Shown piece by piece: positions 12,156 through 21,860 of a DNA stretch of 64,000 nt. The notes beneath the pieces were generated by a model. That model ran no database searches. It was not told the DNA's origin and saw nothing but the letters and a program-made list of their open reading frames with translations. The stretch's first letter is position 1. Each line of letters begins with the position of its first letter. Source of the DNA: Scylla paramamosain (Eukaryota; Arthropoda; Malacostraca; Decapoda; Portunidae); contig NC_087155.1 in the NCBI RefSeq assembly GCF_035594125.1, positions 3,340,192 to 3,404,191 on the forward strand, written 5' to 3'. Position numbers and translations under genes: made by a program.

Positions 12156-14612
12156 GTGTGTATTTCACAATGTTAGGTGCTTTAAAGCCAAAATGGAGGC
12201 AAAACACCCTATATAAGGAAAGGAAATAACATTTCCAGAAACATGTCTTTTCATTGTTTATGGACGTCTTAAGCAGCAAAACACTGAAAAACACTGAAAA
12301 ATAAAAAAAAAAGACGTCTCCTTTTGCCAAAGTGTTCTTGAGCTACTCGCGTATTAAAACGCTAAAACAAATGCAAAACACACTTCATGGAGAAACACGA
12401 CATTACCAAAAAGAACTATTTTGAGTTTTTTATCATGTTTTTATCTACCAAAACGTCAAAAAGGATGGGAAATTCCCTGTATGGGGAAAGGAAAGGACAT
12501 TGGGAGAAGCGTGTATTGGTATGATTGTTTTTGTGGATATAAAGTACTATAACTCGAAAACGCATAAATAGACCTCTATATGCAGAAAAAGAACAATATT
12601 AACAAAAACATGTATTATAAGTGTATTTCACATTGTTATGTACCAAATCACTAAAATGCACGCAAAGCAACATATATAGTAAAAGAAAATGAAATTTCAA
12701 TAAATATGTCTTTTTAATGTTAATGTGCAGTGAAGCACCAAAACATTGAAAAAAAAAAACGTGGAGAGCTCTCTATATAGGAAATCAAACCAACATGGAG
12801 TGTTTTTAGCTACTTACGAACTAAAAACGCTAAAACGCATGCAAGACACCTTTTATGGACAAAAAATAACTTCACCAAAAGCGTGCATATTGAGTGTTTT
12901 TGACTTTGTTACGTAGAATGACACCAACATGCATACAAAATACAATGCATGGGGAAACGAAACGACATTACAATGAAGGTGTTTTAGGAAGGTTTTTTTG
13001 AGTTTATTATGTAAGAAAAATTTAAAATGCATGAATAGCACTCCATATGGTGAAAAACATCAAAAACCTGGACTTTCAGTGCCTTTCACATCGTTAGGTA
13101 CCAAAACGCTAAAATGCAATCAAAGACCTTTATACGAGGAAACAAAGTGACATTACCAGAAACGTTTTGAGTGTGTTAGGCACATAAACGCTAAAAAGCA
13201 CGGAAGCACCATATATGGAATAGAAAACATCTCGAAAACGTGCCTTTTGAGTGTTTTAAAGTGCTGAAACGTTTGTAAAACAATCTTAACTGAGAAAACA
13301 GAATAGCCGAATATTTAGAGAAACGTTCTTTATGAGTGTTTTTGACCTTATGTACCAAAACGCCAAAATGGATGCAAAGCAGTCTTATGGAGGAAATAAC
13401 ATTTCCAGAAATACCTTTGTCTCTGAAATGTTTATGAGCGTATTAGGTGCAAATAAGCTAAAAAGAACAGAAAGCTCCTTATATGGGAAAACAAAACATT
13501 ACCAAAAATGGAACTTTTGAGTGTTTTTGAGATACTTACGTATTAAAACGCTTAAATGCATGAATAACACCCTTTATGGAGAAACACATCTTTACCGAAA
13601 ACATTTATTTTGAGTATTTTTGAGCTTATTACGTAGAGAAATGCCAAAGTGCATATAAAGTACCCTATATGGGAAAAGAAAAGACAGTACGAGAAACGTG
13701 TATTATGAGTGTTTTTAGCTTCTGAGATATCAAAACACTAAAACGCTTAAATCGTACTTTATATGGAGAAACAGAACAATATTACCAGAAATCTGTATAT
13801 TAAGTGTATTTCTCATTATTTCCTGCCATAACGACAAAATGCCTCCTATATGATGAAAAGAAACGACATTTCCAGAAACGAGTCTTTTGAGTGTTTATGA
13901 TTGTGTTATGCTTAAAAACGCCTAAAAGCATTGAAAGCATCCTACATAGGAAAAGAAAAAAAAACATTACCAAAAACGTGTATATTGATTATTTTTTAGT
14001 TATTTACGTACCAAAAAAAACTAAAAAGCTTGCAAAACACCCTTTGTGAAGAAACATAAGAACTTTACCCCAAAAAATGTATTTTGGGTGGTAGGTACCA
14101 AAATAATAAAATACATGCAAAACTCTCTATATGTGGAAACCAAGCTACATTATCGTAAAAGTGTCTTTTGAGTGTTTTTGGAAGTGTTAGGCACCAAAAA
14201 GATGAAAAGCATGGAAAACTCCCTATATGGTAATATAAAATATTAACAAAAACATGTCTTTTAAGTGTTTTTTTTTTTTCAAATTGTTAAGTAACAACGG
14301 TAAAAAGCACTCAAAATATCCCTTATGGAAAACAAAAACATTACCAAAAACAAGTATTTGAAGTGTTTTTCACTTTGTTACATACAAAAAAAAGGAGAAA
14401 TGCATGAAAAATACAATATATAGAGAAACGAGAGGACATTACAAGAGACGTATATTACGAGAGTTTTTGAGCTTCTTAGGTACCAGAATGGTAAAACGCA
14501 TGAATAGCACTCAATATGGATAAACAGAGCAAAATTACAAAAAACGTGTATTTTCAGTGTGTTTCACATTGTTAGGAACCCAAACTCCAAAATGCATACA
14601 AAGCCCCAAAGA

Positions 14613-14905
14613 GGAGGCAGTTTGCGCTACCCTAAGCAGAAAAAAATTGCTACAAAATCACCAGACTTGAATACAAAAACGAAATTTTAACAAGGAGTGT
14701 AAAATTTTGTCTGCTCATGATGGCGGGTAACGCGCTACCCTTAATCGCTGCAGTTTCCCCGATTGTGCACTGTAAGTAAGGGAAAGTTAGGTAGGGTCTG
14801 TGCGCCACCCAGCCGGGTCTACGCGCTAGGTTGAGGAGGGGGTTCCGCCAGGGGGGGGGGGTCAGTGCGCTATGGCATGTCGGGTCATCGCGCTAGGTGC
14901 CTTAA
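14613..14905. promoter_or_regulatory. Left subterminal GCGCTA motif cluster
   Basis: Repeated short motifs TTTGCGCTACCCTAAG (~14621), ACGCGCTACCCTTAAT (~14731), TGTGCGCCACCC (~14800), TACGCGCTAGG (~14820), AGTGCGCTATGG (~14866) and ATCGCGCTAGG (~14890). Related motifs occur at the other end (GGCGCGCGACCCGCC ~17990, TTGCGCGCTACCC ~18024, TAGCGCACAG ~18350, TGGCGCACAG ~18367). Repeated subterminal motifs at both ends suggest transposase-binding sites. This is inference. Confidence 0.5.
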
Positions 14906-15090
14906 GTTCTTTGTTTTAATCTACAAGCTATCAAAATCACTCTCAATAGGTAGTTAATAAATCCTCTTGCCTCTCAAGGAGTAAAAGCTTTGGAAAAATA
15001 ATTGAAAGATTGCAAACTAACTTTTTTTTATTTTTTAAAATAGTGTATTGACAAACATAAAAACTGTGCTTTAGTTATGAATATCATAAA

Positions 15091-15330
15091 CAAATAAATG
15101 TCCCACAGAGTTCAAAACAAAAATCTTAACAATACTCTGGGAAAAGTTTCATTTACCAGTATCAAAATAACAAATAAATGTCGCACAGAGTTAAAAACGA
15201 AAATCTTAAGAATATTCCGTGAAATGTTTCATTTAACAGTGTCAAAATAACAAATAAATGCCTTTCAGAAATCGAAACGAAAATCTTAAGAATACTCCGT
15301 GAAAAAAATCATTCAACAGTATCAAAATAG
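15091..15330. repeat. Three tandem 80-bp units at the transposase 3' end
   Basis: CAAATAAATG begins units at 15091, 15171 and 15251, an exact 80-bp period. Each unit continues with a CAGAGTT-like block, AAATCTTAA(C/G)AATA and ATCAAAATA. The third is the most diverged and touches the end of the transposase frame (stop at 15322). They lie just after the coding region on the minus strand, in the presumed 3' UTR. Confidence 0.85.
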
Positions 15331-17727
15331 CCTAATTACATTTATTACAAAAAACTCAGTATCCATTGTATCAATGTCCTCCTGAGACTTTTCACTCAAA
15401 TTCATCTCACTCAGACATTCTGCATGCCACCAGCTGTCACACAATACACATTTTATCCTTAACTTTCCTTTTGTTTCACATTGACATTTTCCACAGAGCT
15501 CGTTCATATCATCAATTACATCATCCGAGTCATCGTCCAAGACTGGCTCATCCGCACTCTCTGAAGTTTCTGTTTCCTTGTCTTTCTGCTTTTGGGAAAC
15601 ATACTGAAGTGTCCTGAATCGTTTTTCTTTCCTTTTTCTCTTTTCTTTTTCTTTCCTGTTGTTTTCCTTCTGCCTTTTCTTTTCCTCCATTCTCTTTCTC
15701 TTTGCTTCAGCTTCTTGTTCTTTAATTTTTTTCTCTCTTCTCTCTTTCTTTTTCTTTCCATTTTCTCCCTCTCCTCCTCTCGTTTCTTTCTCTGTTTCTC
15801 TTCAATCATTTGCCGGTACTCAACACCGCTTATTGAGCATGGCAATACTGCGATGGTCTTTTTTAATCCTTTTTTCTTCGGGAATGAGGGCAGCGTGAGG
15901 TAATCATCAATCGTTTTGGAATTTTTCTTTGTAGAAGGCAGAGGTTGTGGAGCAGGCTGGGATGTGTAAGGCAGGGGTTGTGGAGCAGGCTGGGATGTGG
16001 AAGGCAAGGGTTGTGAGGCAGGCTGGGATGTGTAAGGCAGGGGTTGTGAGGCAGGCTGGGATGTGGAAGGCAGGGGTTGTGAGGCAGGCTGGGATGTGGA
16101 AGGCAGGGGTTGTGAGGCAGCCTGGGATGTGTAAAGCAGGGGTTGTGAGACAGGCTGGGATGTGGAAGGCAGGGTTTGTGAGGCAGCCTGGTATGTGGAA
16201 GGCAGGGGTTGTGAGGCAGGCTGGGATGTGGAAGGCAGGGACTGTGAGGCAGGCTGTAAGGTTTTCTCCAACAACACCTTCCAGTCTTCATAGGGTGGGT
16301 CATCCATGTCGCATCGCTCCTCGTACCGCTTCATGAATTTTAGAGTTGTTCCTTCCCCTAATGACAGGCTCAGCTACATCAGCTCAAAAATGTTGGAGAA
16401 TGCTGAGAGAGTGGGAGTTCTTTGTTCTGGCCCAGGGAACTTGGATTTGGCTGCTGGTGAAGCAGAAGGAACAGAGGTTGAGATTGTTGGGGTACATGCG
16501 GGAAGAGCAGTGATGCCAAAAGATGCTGAGGTAGGGAGAGTGACTGGAGCAGCGCTGGAGAAACTGCAGCTTGGCTTCAGCTTGTCTGAGTTGAGTACAA
16601 CCTCAGGGTTAAAAGGATAGATCCCAGACTTAACAAATCCCTTGTAAGCAAGCTCTGGTCGTGCTGTAGTGTCCCAAGCTTTCTTTAGTGTGCGGGCAAA
16701 CGTGCACATGGTGACACTCTCTCCAGTTTGGTACTGAAACTTTCTGACGGCTTCACTCCATGCTAGTTTGATTGCCCCAAAGAAAGCTTGATCCAGTGGC
16801 TGGATAAGGTGACTGGCATGCGCCTTCAGGCAGTAAAGGATGACACCATTCTCGTTACACAGCGTGCTGATTGCCAGGGAATGATGGCTGGAATGGCCGT
16901 CCACAAACAGCAACACTAGTCGCTTTTCTCCCAATTTGGGAATGAAGATGTCCCTCAGAAAGCTAAGAAAGACCACCTCAGTGATCCAACCATTTGGAGT
17001 TTTTTGAAAAAAAAGCCTCTTCAAAACCTTCCAACGCATTGAAGCGAGGGTCTCTGGGAAAGATCAGCAGCGGTGGAAGGTACTGCCCCATGGCAGAGGA
17101 GCAGGCCAACATTGTCACTTGCTGCCGTGTGCCACTTGTGACAGAGTAGACGTGTTTTGCTCCTGTCATGCTGATGATTCTCTTTGTCTTTGGACATATA
17201 TTAAAACCACTTTCATCAGCATTAAAGATCCGGTCAGGAGAGGTCAACAAAGTGGGATCGATGGTGTCCAGGTAATGTTTCATTTGCTGAAACCATTCAC
17301 CTATAGCATCCTTTGTCACAATTGCTCTCTCACGGCCAAGGGGTTGTCCAATTCTTTCCCGTATCTCTGGATGCCTCTTGAAAAAGGCTCGCATCCAATC
17401 CTTTCCAGGGCGGTTGTTTTTGAAGACAGTCCTCTCTTCCCTATCATCGAGAATGGTTTTCACCATGTCTTTGAGGTCGTCTTTGGTCCGTCCAAAACCT
17501 CGTTGAGACACTTCAATCAGCCAATCTACTAGCTTCTTCTCCTCTTCCATTGACAGAACTGTTTTGGGAGCAGGCTGCAAAGGTCTTCTTCCCCTGACCT
17601 TATCCCCAAGGGTGGCGTAAGGGATACCAAAAGTTTTGGAGGCGGCATTCAGGGACATCTGTTTAGATCTTACCAGCTCCACAGCTTTCTCCACTTGTTC
17701 TTGTTTGTACCGCTGTGTTGATGCCAT
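15322..17727 (-). pseudogene. pogo/Tigger-like transposase with C-terminal PHD finger (broken)
   Basis: A transposase of the Tc1/mariner-pogo group (cut-and-paste, nuclear). From the ATG at 17727, residues ~1-50 form a pipsqueak-type helix-turn-helix (MASTQRYKQEQVEKAVELV, then MSLNAASKTFGIPYATL). A CENP-B-like second DNA-binding region follows, including DWMRAFFKRHPEIRER. The DDE core has NADESGF, LLFVDGHSSHHS and IQPLDQAFFG, with 35 residues between the second and third acidic residues. A Ser/Gln/Pro repeat linker, a Lys/Arg-rich coiled segment and a PHD finger (CGKCQCETKGKLRIKCVLC, then WWHAECLSEM) complete it. There are three breaks: a frameshift at the T8 run near 17005, an in-frame TAG at 16374-16376 with coding sense continuing beyond it, and a frameshift in the Lys-rich stretch near 15650. 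All catalytic residues remain, so decay is recent or moderate. Confidence 0.85.
15936..16262 (-). repeat. 33-bp minisatellite coding for a Ser/Gln/Pro linker
   Basis: About ten tandem 33-bp units inside the transposase gene. On the minus strand each encodes 11 residues of the form QPLPSTSQPAS, with variants such as QPLPYTSQPAP and QTLPSTSQPVS. The period keeps frame, so copy number can change without breaking the protein. It links the DDE core to the basic region and PHD finger, and probably acts as a flexible spacer. Confidence 0.88.
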
Positions 17728-18383
17728 TTCAGCAAGGGCTGTTGAAAAGGATCAGAGCAAAAATACAAATTAACATGCATAATGGAATAATATTTTTTTT
17801 TTTCATTTTTTCCAAAAAAAATATTAGGCTATCCTGGCATTCTCCGCTTTACAAGTTAAAATAGCTTGTGAGTAGCATCTCTCCAATGTTTTTCACGATA
17901 ACATTAACCATACTGAAAATGCAGATAGCCTAAAAAGAGAAAACAAAAAACAAAACAAGCACTCTAGCCTAGTGTTGCTTTTGCCTGGTGGGCGCGCGAC
18001 CCGCCATGAGCGTTTGTGGCGGGTTTGCGCGCTACCCACGCCCTCTCCTATTTGCTGACACTCAGGCATGTTTATCCTCAACCATTTGACAGTCATGTAT
18101 TATAACAAAGAATTGATTGACAAGTTATGTCAGTTTTGTATCAAAATAGGTAGCAGTGACTAACACTGATATTCATGTGTGTTAACGAAACAGTTAGCGG
18201 AAGACAGCTTACCTCAGTATAGCGGAAGACGCACTGCCTCTCTCTCCCTGGCGCAAACACAACACTGGAACGGTACTGGCGGGAAAATTTGAACTACGGC
18301 CCGCCATTTAAACACTCTGTTTGTGTGTTATGAGATTTAACGCGGGGCTTAGCGCACAGATCCGACTGGCGCACAGACCCTCC

Positions 18384-18458
18384 AGTACTCTATATAGGGG
18401 AAAAAAAATTCAAGAAAAGAGTCTTTTGAGTGCTTATGAGCGTATTAGACAGCAAAAC

Positions 18459-18503
<45 letters not shown>

Positions 18504-19996
18504 CAAGAAAAGAGTCTTTTGAGTGCTTATGAGCGTATTAGACAGCAAAACGTAAAAAAAAAAAAAAAAAAAAAAAAAAACATGATTATGATATATGGGA
18601 AAACAAAAATCTTTAATTAATTCAATTTCAGTGTTTTTGAGTTACGTACCAAAACGGTAAAACGCAGACAAAACAACCATTCTGGAGAAACAAAATAATA
18701 TTACCAAAAAATATAATTTTCAGTCTTTTCAGCATGATACGTGTAGAACCGCTAAAATGCATGGAAATAAAGCTTTATGGGGAAAAGAAAAGACATTACG
18801 AGAAACGTGTATTATGAGTGATTTTGAGATTCTTAGGTACCAAAACACTAAAACACATGATTAGCACTATATAAGGAGAAAAAAAAAACCTGTATGCATT
18901 TGACAGTTAGCCGCCATAATGACAAAATGCATGCAAAGCACCCTATATAGAGAAGGGAAACATTTAAAGAAACGTGTCTTTTCAGTGTGTTTGAACGTGT
19001 TAAACACCAAAACGCTATAAAGCATGGAAAGCACCTTATATGAGAAAAAAAAAAAAAAAAAATCATTAATAAAAAAACGTGCCTTCTGAGTGTTTTTGGT
19101 TTACATACCAAAACACTAAAAACAAACGCCTTCGAAACTCATTTTATGGAGAAACAGAATAATATTACCATTTCGTGTATTATCATACTTGTTGAGCTTC
19201 TTAGGTACCAATATGCTGAAATGCATGAATAGCACTCTATATGGAGAAACAAAACAATATTAAGAATAACGTGTATTATGAGTGTTTTTAGGTTCTTAGG
19301 TACCGAAACGCTAAAACGCAATAATAGCACTCTATATACAAAAAAAAAGAACAACATTACCAAAAACGTGCATTTTGAGTGTATTTTCCATTGTTTTGTA
19401 CAAAAACGCCAAAATGCATGGGAAGCACTGTGTATTGGGAAAGTAAACTGCATTACTATAAACGTGTCTTCTGAGTATTTATGAGCGCGAGAGGCACCAA
19501 CACGATAAAAAGCATTAGAATCACCCTACATTGGTCCATTTTTCAGTGATTTTTAGCTACTTACGTGCTAAAACTATAAAACGCGCTTATAAAAACTATT
19601 ATAAAGAAACAGTATAACATTACCAAAGTATTGAGTGGGAAACGAAAAGACATTACTATTTAAGCTTCTTAGGTAGCAAAACGCGAAATAAGGAGAAAAA
19701 AAAAATGAGAAAAAGAATATTACTAAAACTTGTTTTTTTTTTTAGTGTTTTTCACATTATTAGGCACCAAACCGCCAAAATTAATGTTAAGTGTCATATA
19801 AGAGGAAACGTATAAAAACACAAAAAATGCATGGAAAGTAACCTATATTTGGAAACGAAAAGACATTATTATAAATGTATACTATGAGTATTTTTGAGCT
19901 TCTTAGGTGTTAAAACACTCTATATTGAGAAACAGAACAATATTAGCAAAAACGTGTATTTTCAATGAATATCACATTGTTAGGTACCAAAACGCC
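18384..19996 (+). repeat. Higher-order satellite array, block 3 (forward)
   Basis: The same five-type satellite in the same orientation, resuming after the pogo-like element and ending at the CR1-like insertion. S4 and S5 monomers are clear (GAATAGCACTCTATATGG near 19225 and 19325). No gene is seen. Confidence 0.85.
18408..18581 (+). repeat. Recent 93-bp tandem duplication with poly(A) tracts
   Basis: Two copies of a segment starting TTCAAGAAAAGAGTC (18409 and 18502) and continuing through GAGCGTATTAGACAGC to AAAACGT, then a long A-run (about 38 and 27 A). The non-A parts are identical, unlike other neighbouring monomers. The duplication is therefore recent, and the unit is close to one monomer long. 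Confidence 0.9.
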
Positions 19997-21860
19997 TAAA
20001 TAAGAACATAAGAACATAAGAAATAAGGGAAGCTGCAAGAAGCGACCAGGCTTGCACGTGGCAGTCCCTGTATGAAACACTCCTACCTATTTCCATCTGT
20101 TATCCCCATCCATAAACTTGTCTAATCTTCTCTTAAAGCTCTCTAGTGTCCTAGCACTAACTACATGATTACTGAGTCCGTTCCACTCATCTACCACTCT
20201 ATTCGAGAACCAATTTTTTCCTATCTCCTTCCTAAACCTAAATTTTTCAAGCTTGAACCCGTTATTTCTTGTTCTACCCTGGTTGCTGATCCTAAGAATT
20301 TTGCTTACATCTCCCTTGTTATAACCCTGATACCACTTAAAGACTTCTATCAGGTCCCCTCTTAACCTACGTCTCTCTAGAGAATGTAAATTTAACCGCT
20401 TCAACCTCGCTTCGTAAGGAATACTCCTCATCCCCTGTATCCTTTTAGTCATTCTCCTCTGTACTGATTCTAATAGACCTATATCTTTCCTGTAATGTGG
20501 GGACCAGAACTGCACAGCGTAGTCTAGATGAGGTCTGACCAGCGCCAAGTATAACTTTAATATTACTTCCGGCCTTCTACTTTTAACACTCCTAAAAATG
20601 AATCCTAGTACCCTATTTGCCTTGTTTCTGGCTTCTATGCATTGTTTCCCTAGACGGAGTTCAGAGCTAACTATAACTCCTAAATCTTTCTCGTACCCTG
20701 TACCTACCAGAGTTTGGGTGTTTAATGTGTACCTATTGTGTGGGTTTCCTCTACCTACGCTAAGCACTTTGCATTTATTGATATTAAATTGTATTTGCCA
20801 TCTATCCGTCCATTCATTCATTCTATCTAAATCTGTCTGCAAGGCGATGGCATCCGCTTCTGACCTAATTAATCTACCTATCTTTGTGTCATCCGCAAAT
20901 TTACTAACATCGCTACTAATTCCACTATCCAAGTCATTGATATATATTAGAAATAATAATGGCCCTAATACTGATCCCTGTGGCACCCCACTAATGACAT
21001 GACCCCACTCGGATTTCGAGCCGTTTATTAGCACTCTCTGTCGCCTGTTACCAAGCCATGACCCTATCCAACCTAACACCTTCCCGTCTATCCCGTGCGC
21101 CCTAACCTTTCTCAGGAGCCTTTGATGGGGCACCTTGTCGAATGCTTTACTAAAGTCCAGATATAAGATATCATAACTATCACCATTATCTACTGCCTCG
21201 TACACCTTACTGTAAAAACTTAACAAGTTTGTCAGGCAAGACTTCCCCTTCGTGAAGCCATGCTGTGACTGATTTATCAAGTTATGTTTGTCTAAATGTT
21301 CCCTAATGTTCCTAGCTATTATTGACTCTAACATTTTACCTACAACTGAAGTTAAGCTGACAGGTCTATAATTAGACGCTAAAGTTTTATCCCCTTTCTT
21401 AAAGATGGGTACTACATTAGCCTGCCTCCACATTTCTGGTACCTCACCCGACTCCAGTGATTTCCTAAAGACAGAAACTAACGGCTCACTAATAATCTTT
21501 TTACATTCCTTCAGTACTCTGGGATATATTTCATCAGGTCCTGGTGACTTGAACTTTTTTAGCCTATCTATCTCCTGCTCCACTATCTCCCTAGTTATGG
21601 AAATATCCGTCAGCTTCTCATACTCATCTGCTCTAAACACCTGTTCACTATCTGGCATATCCTGCATGTTTTCCTGAGTGAAGACAGTTAAAAAATAATC
21701 ATTCAGAAGTTTACTAATCTCCTCCCCAGAACTAACCAGCTCCCCATCTGCTGCCTTTAATGGACCTACAGTATCCTTATTTTTCGTCCTGTATACCTGA
21801 TAAAATCCCTTGGGGTCCGTCTTCGCCTGGCTGGCTACCTTTAATTCATAATTGTAAATA
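19997..21860 (-). mobile_element. CR1-like LINE, 5'-truncated, with putative 6-bp TSD
   Basis: A minus-strand LINE inserted in the satellite. The 3' end is a short octamer microsatellite, (TTATGTTC)n on the minus strand, at about 20001-20030. This is the kind of tail typical of CR1/L2-type elements and not poly-A. The 5' end is truncated within the RT leader at about 21854. TAAATA occurs at 19997-20002 and 21855-21860, flanking the insertion as a plausible target duplication. Satellite phase is nearly continuous across the junctions. Confidence 0.85.
20087..21853 (-). CDS. CR1-like LINE reverse transcriptase (long open partial ORF2)
   Basis: About 589 codons of uninterrupted LINE ORF2, from ELKVASQAKTDPKGFYQ to the stop at 20087. 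Motifs in order are FKSPGPDEIYPRVLK and VVPIFKKGDKTLASNYRPVS (fingers), ILYLDFSKAFDKVPHQRLL (palm A, catalytic Asp), HVISGVPQGSVLGPLLFLIY (palm B), KFADDTKIGR (catalytic ADD), and the CR1-type C-terminal SLERRRLRGDLIEVFKWYQG. The endonuclease domain is missing through 5' truncation. The frame stays open upstream through satellite sequence to an ATG at 21997, which is fortuitous. A second copy of the family lies at 63228-64000. With no promoter or endonuclease it is unlikely to be active, but the intact frame suggests fairly recent insertion. Confidence 0.88.
   Translation of the reverse strand, partial: NYELKVASQAKTDPKGFYQVYRTKNKDTVGPLKAADGELVSSGEEISKLLNDYFLTVFTQENMQDMPDSEQVFRADEYEKLTDISITREIVEQEIDRLKKFKSPGPDEIYPRVLKECKKIISEPLVSVFRKSLESGEVPEMWRQANVVPIFKKGDKTLASNYRPVSLTSVVGKMLESIIARNIREHLDKHNLINQSQHGFTKGKSCLTNLLSFYSKVYEAVDNGDSYDILYLDFSKAFDKVPHQRLLRKVRAHGIDGKVLGWIGSWLGNRRQRVLINGSKSEWGHVISGVPQGSVLGPLLFLIYINDLDSGISSDVSKFADDTKIGRLIRSEADAIALQTDLDRMNEWTDRWQIQFNINKCKVLSVGRGNPHNRYTLNTQTLVGTGYEKDLGVIVSSELRLGKQCIEARNKANRVLGFIFRSVKSRRPEVILKLYLALVRPHLDYAVQFWSPHYRKDIGLLESVQRRMTKRIQGMRSIPYEARLKRLNLHSLERRRLRGDLIEVFKWYQGYNKGDVSKILRISNQGRTRNNGFKLEKFRFRKEIGKNWFSNRVVDEWNGLSNHVVSARTLESFKRRLDKFMDGDNRWK

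Larger units (their letters stand above)
14613..18383 (-). mobile_element. pogo/Tigger-like DNA transposon with PHD-bearing transposase
   Basis: A ~3.77-kb unit of non-satellite sequence inserted in the satellite. The proposed ends are imperfect inverted repeats. The left end GGAGGCAGTTTGCGCTA (from 14613) and the right end read on minus, GGAGGGTCTGTGCGCCA (from 18383), match at 12 of 17 positions. Both flanks carry several GCGCTA-like subterminal motifs. The single minus-strand gene encodes an HTH-psq, DDE and PHD transposase with disabling changes. No clear TA duplication is seen at the junctions, so the exact ends are uncertain by a few to ~15 bases. Confidence 0.8.

Noticed and set aside
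15592..16620. Plus-strand open frames opposite the transposase (79-129 codons)
   Set aside because: They mirror the Ser/Gln/Pro minisatellite and the Lys-rich coding region. The minus strand carries the protein domains.
19981..20060. tRNA or other RNA gene beside the CR1-like tail
   Set aside because: The conserved block CGCTTCTTGCAGCTTCC is the 3' UTR of the LINE, found again at the right edge of the window (~63985). No cloverleaf is evident.
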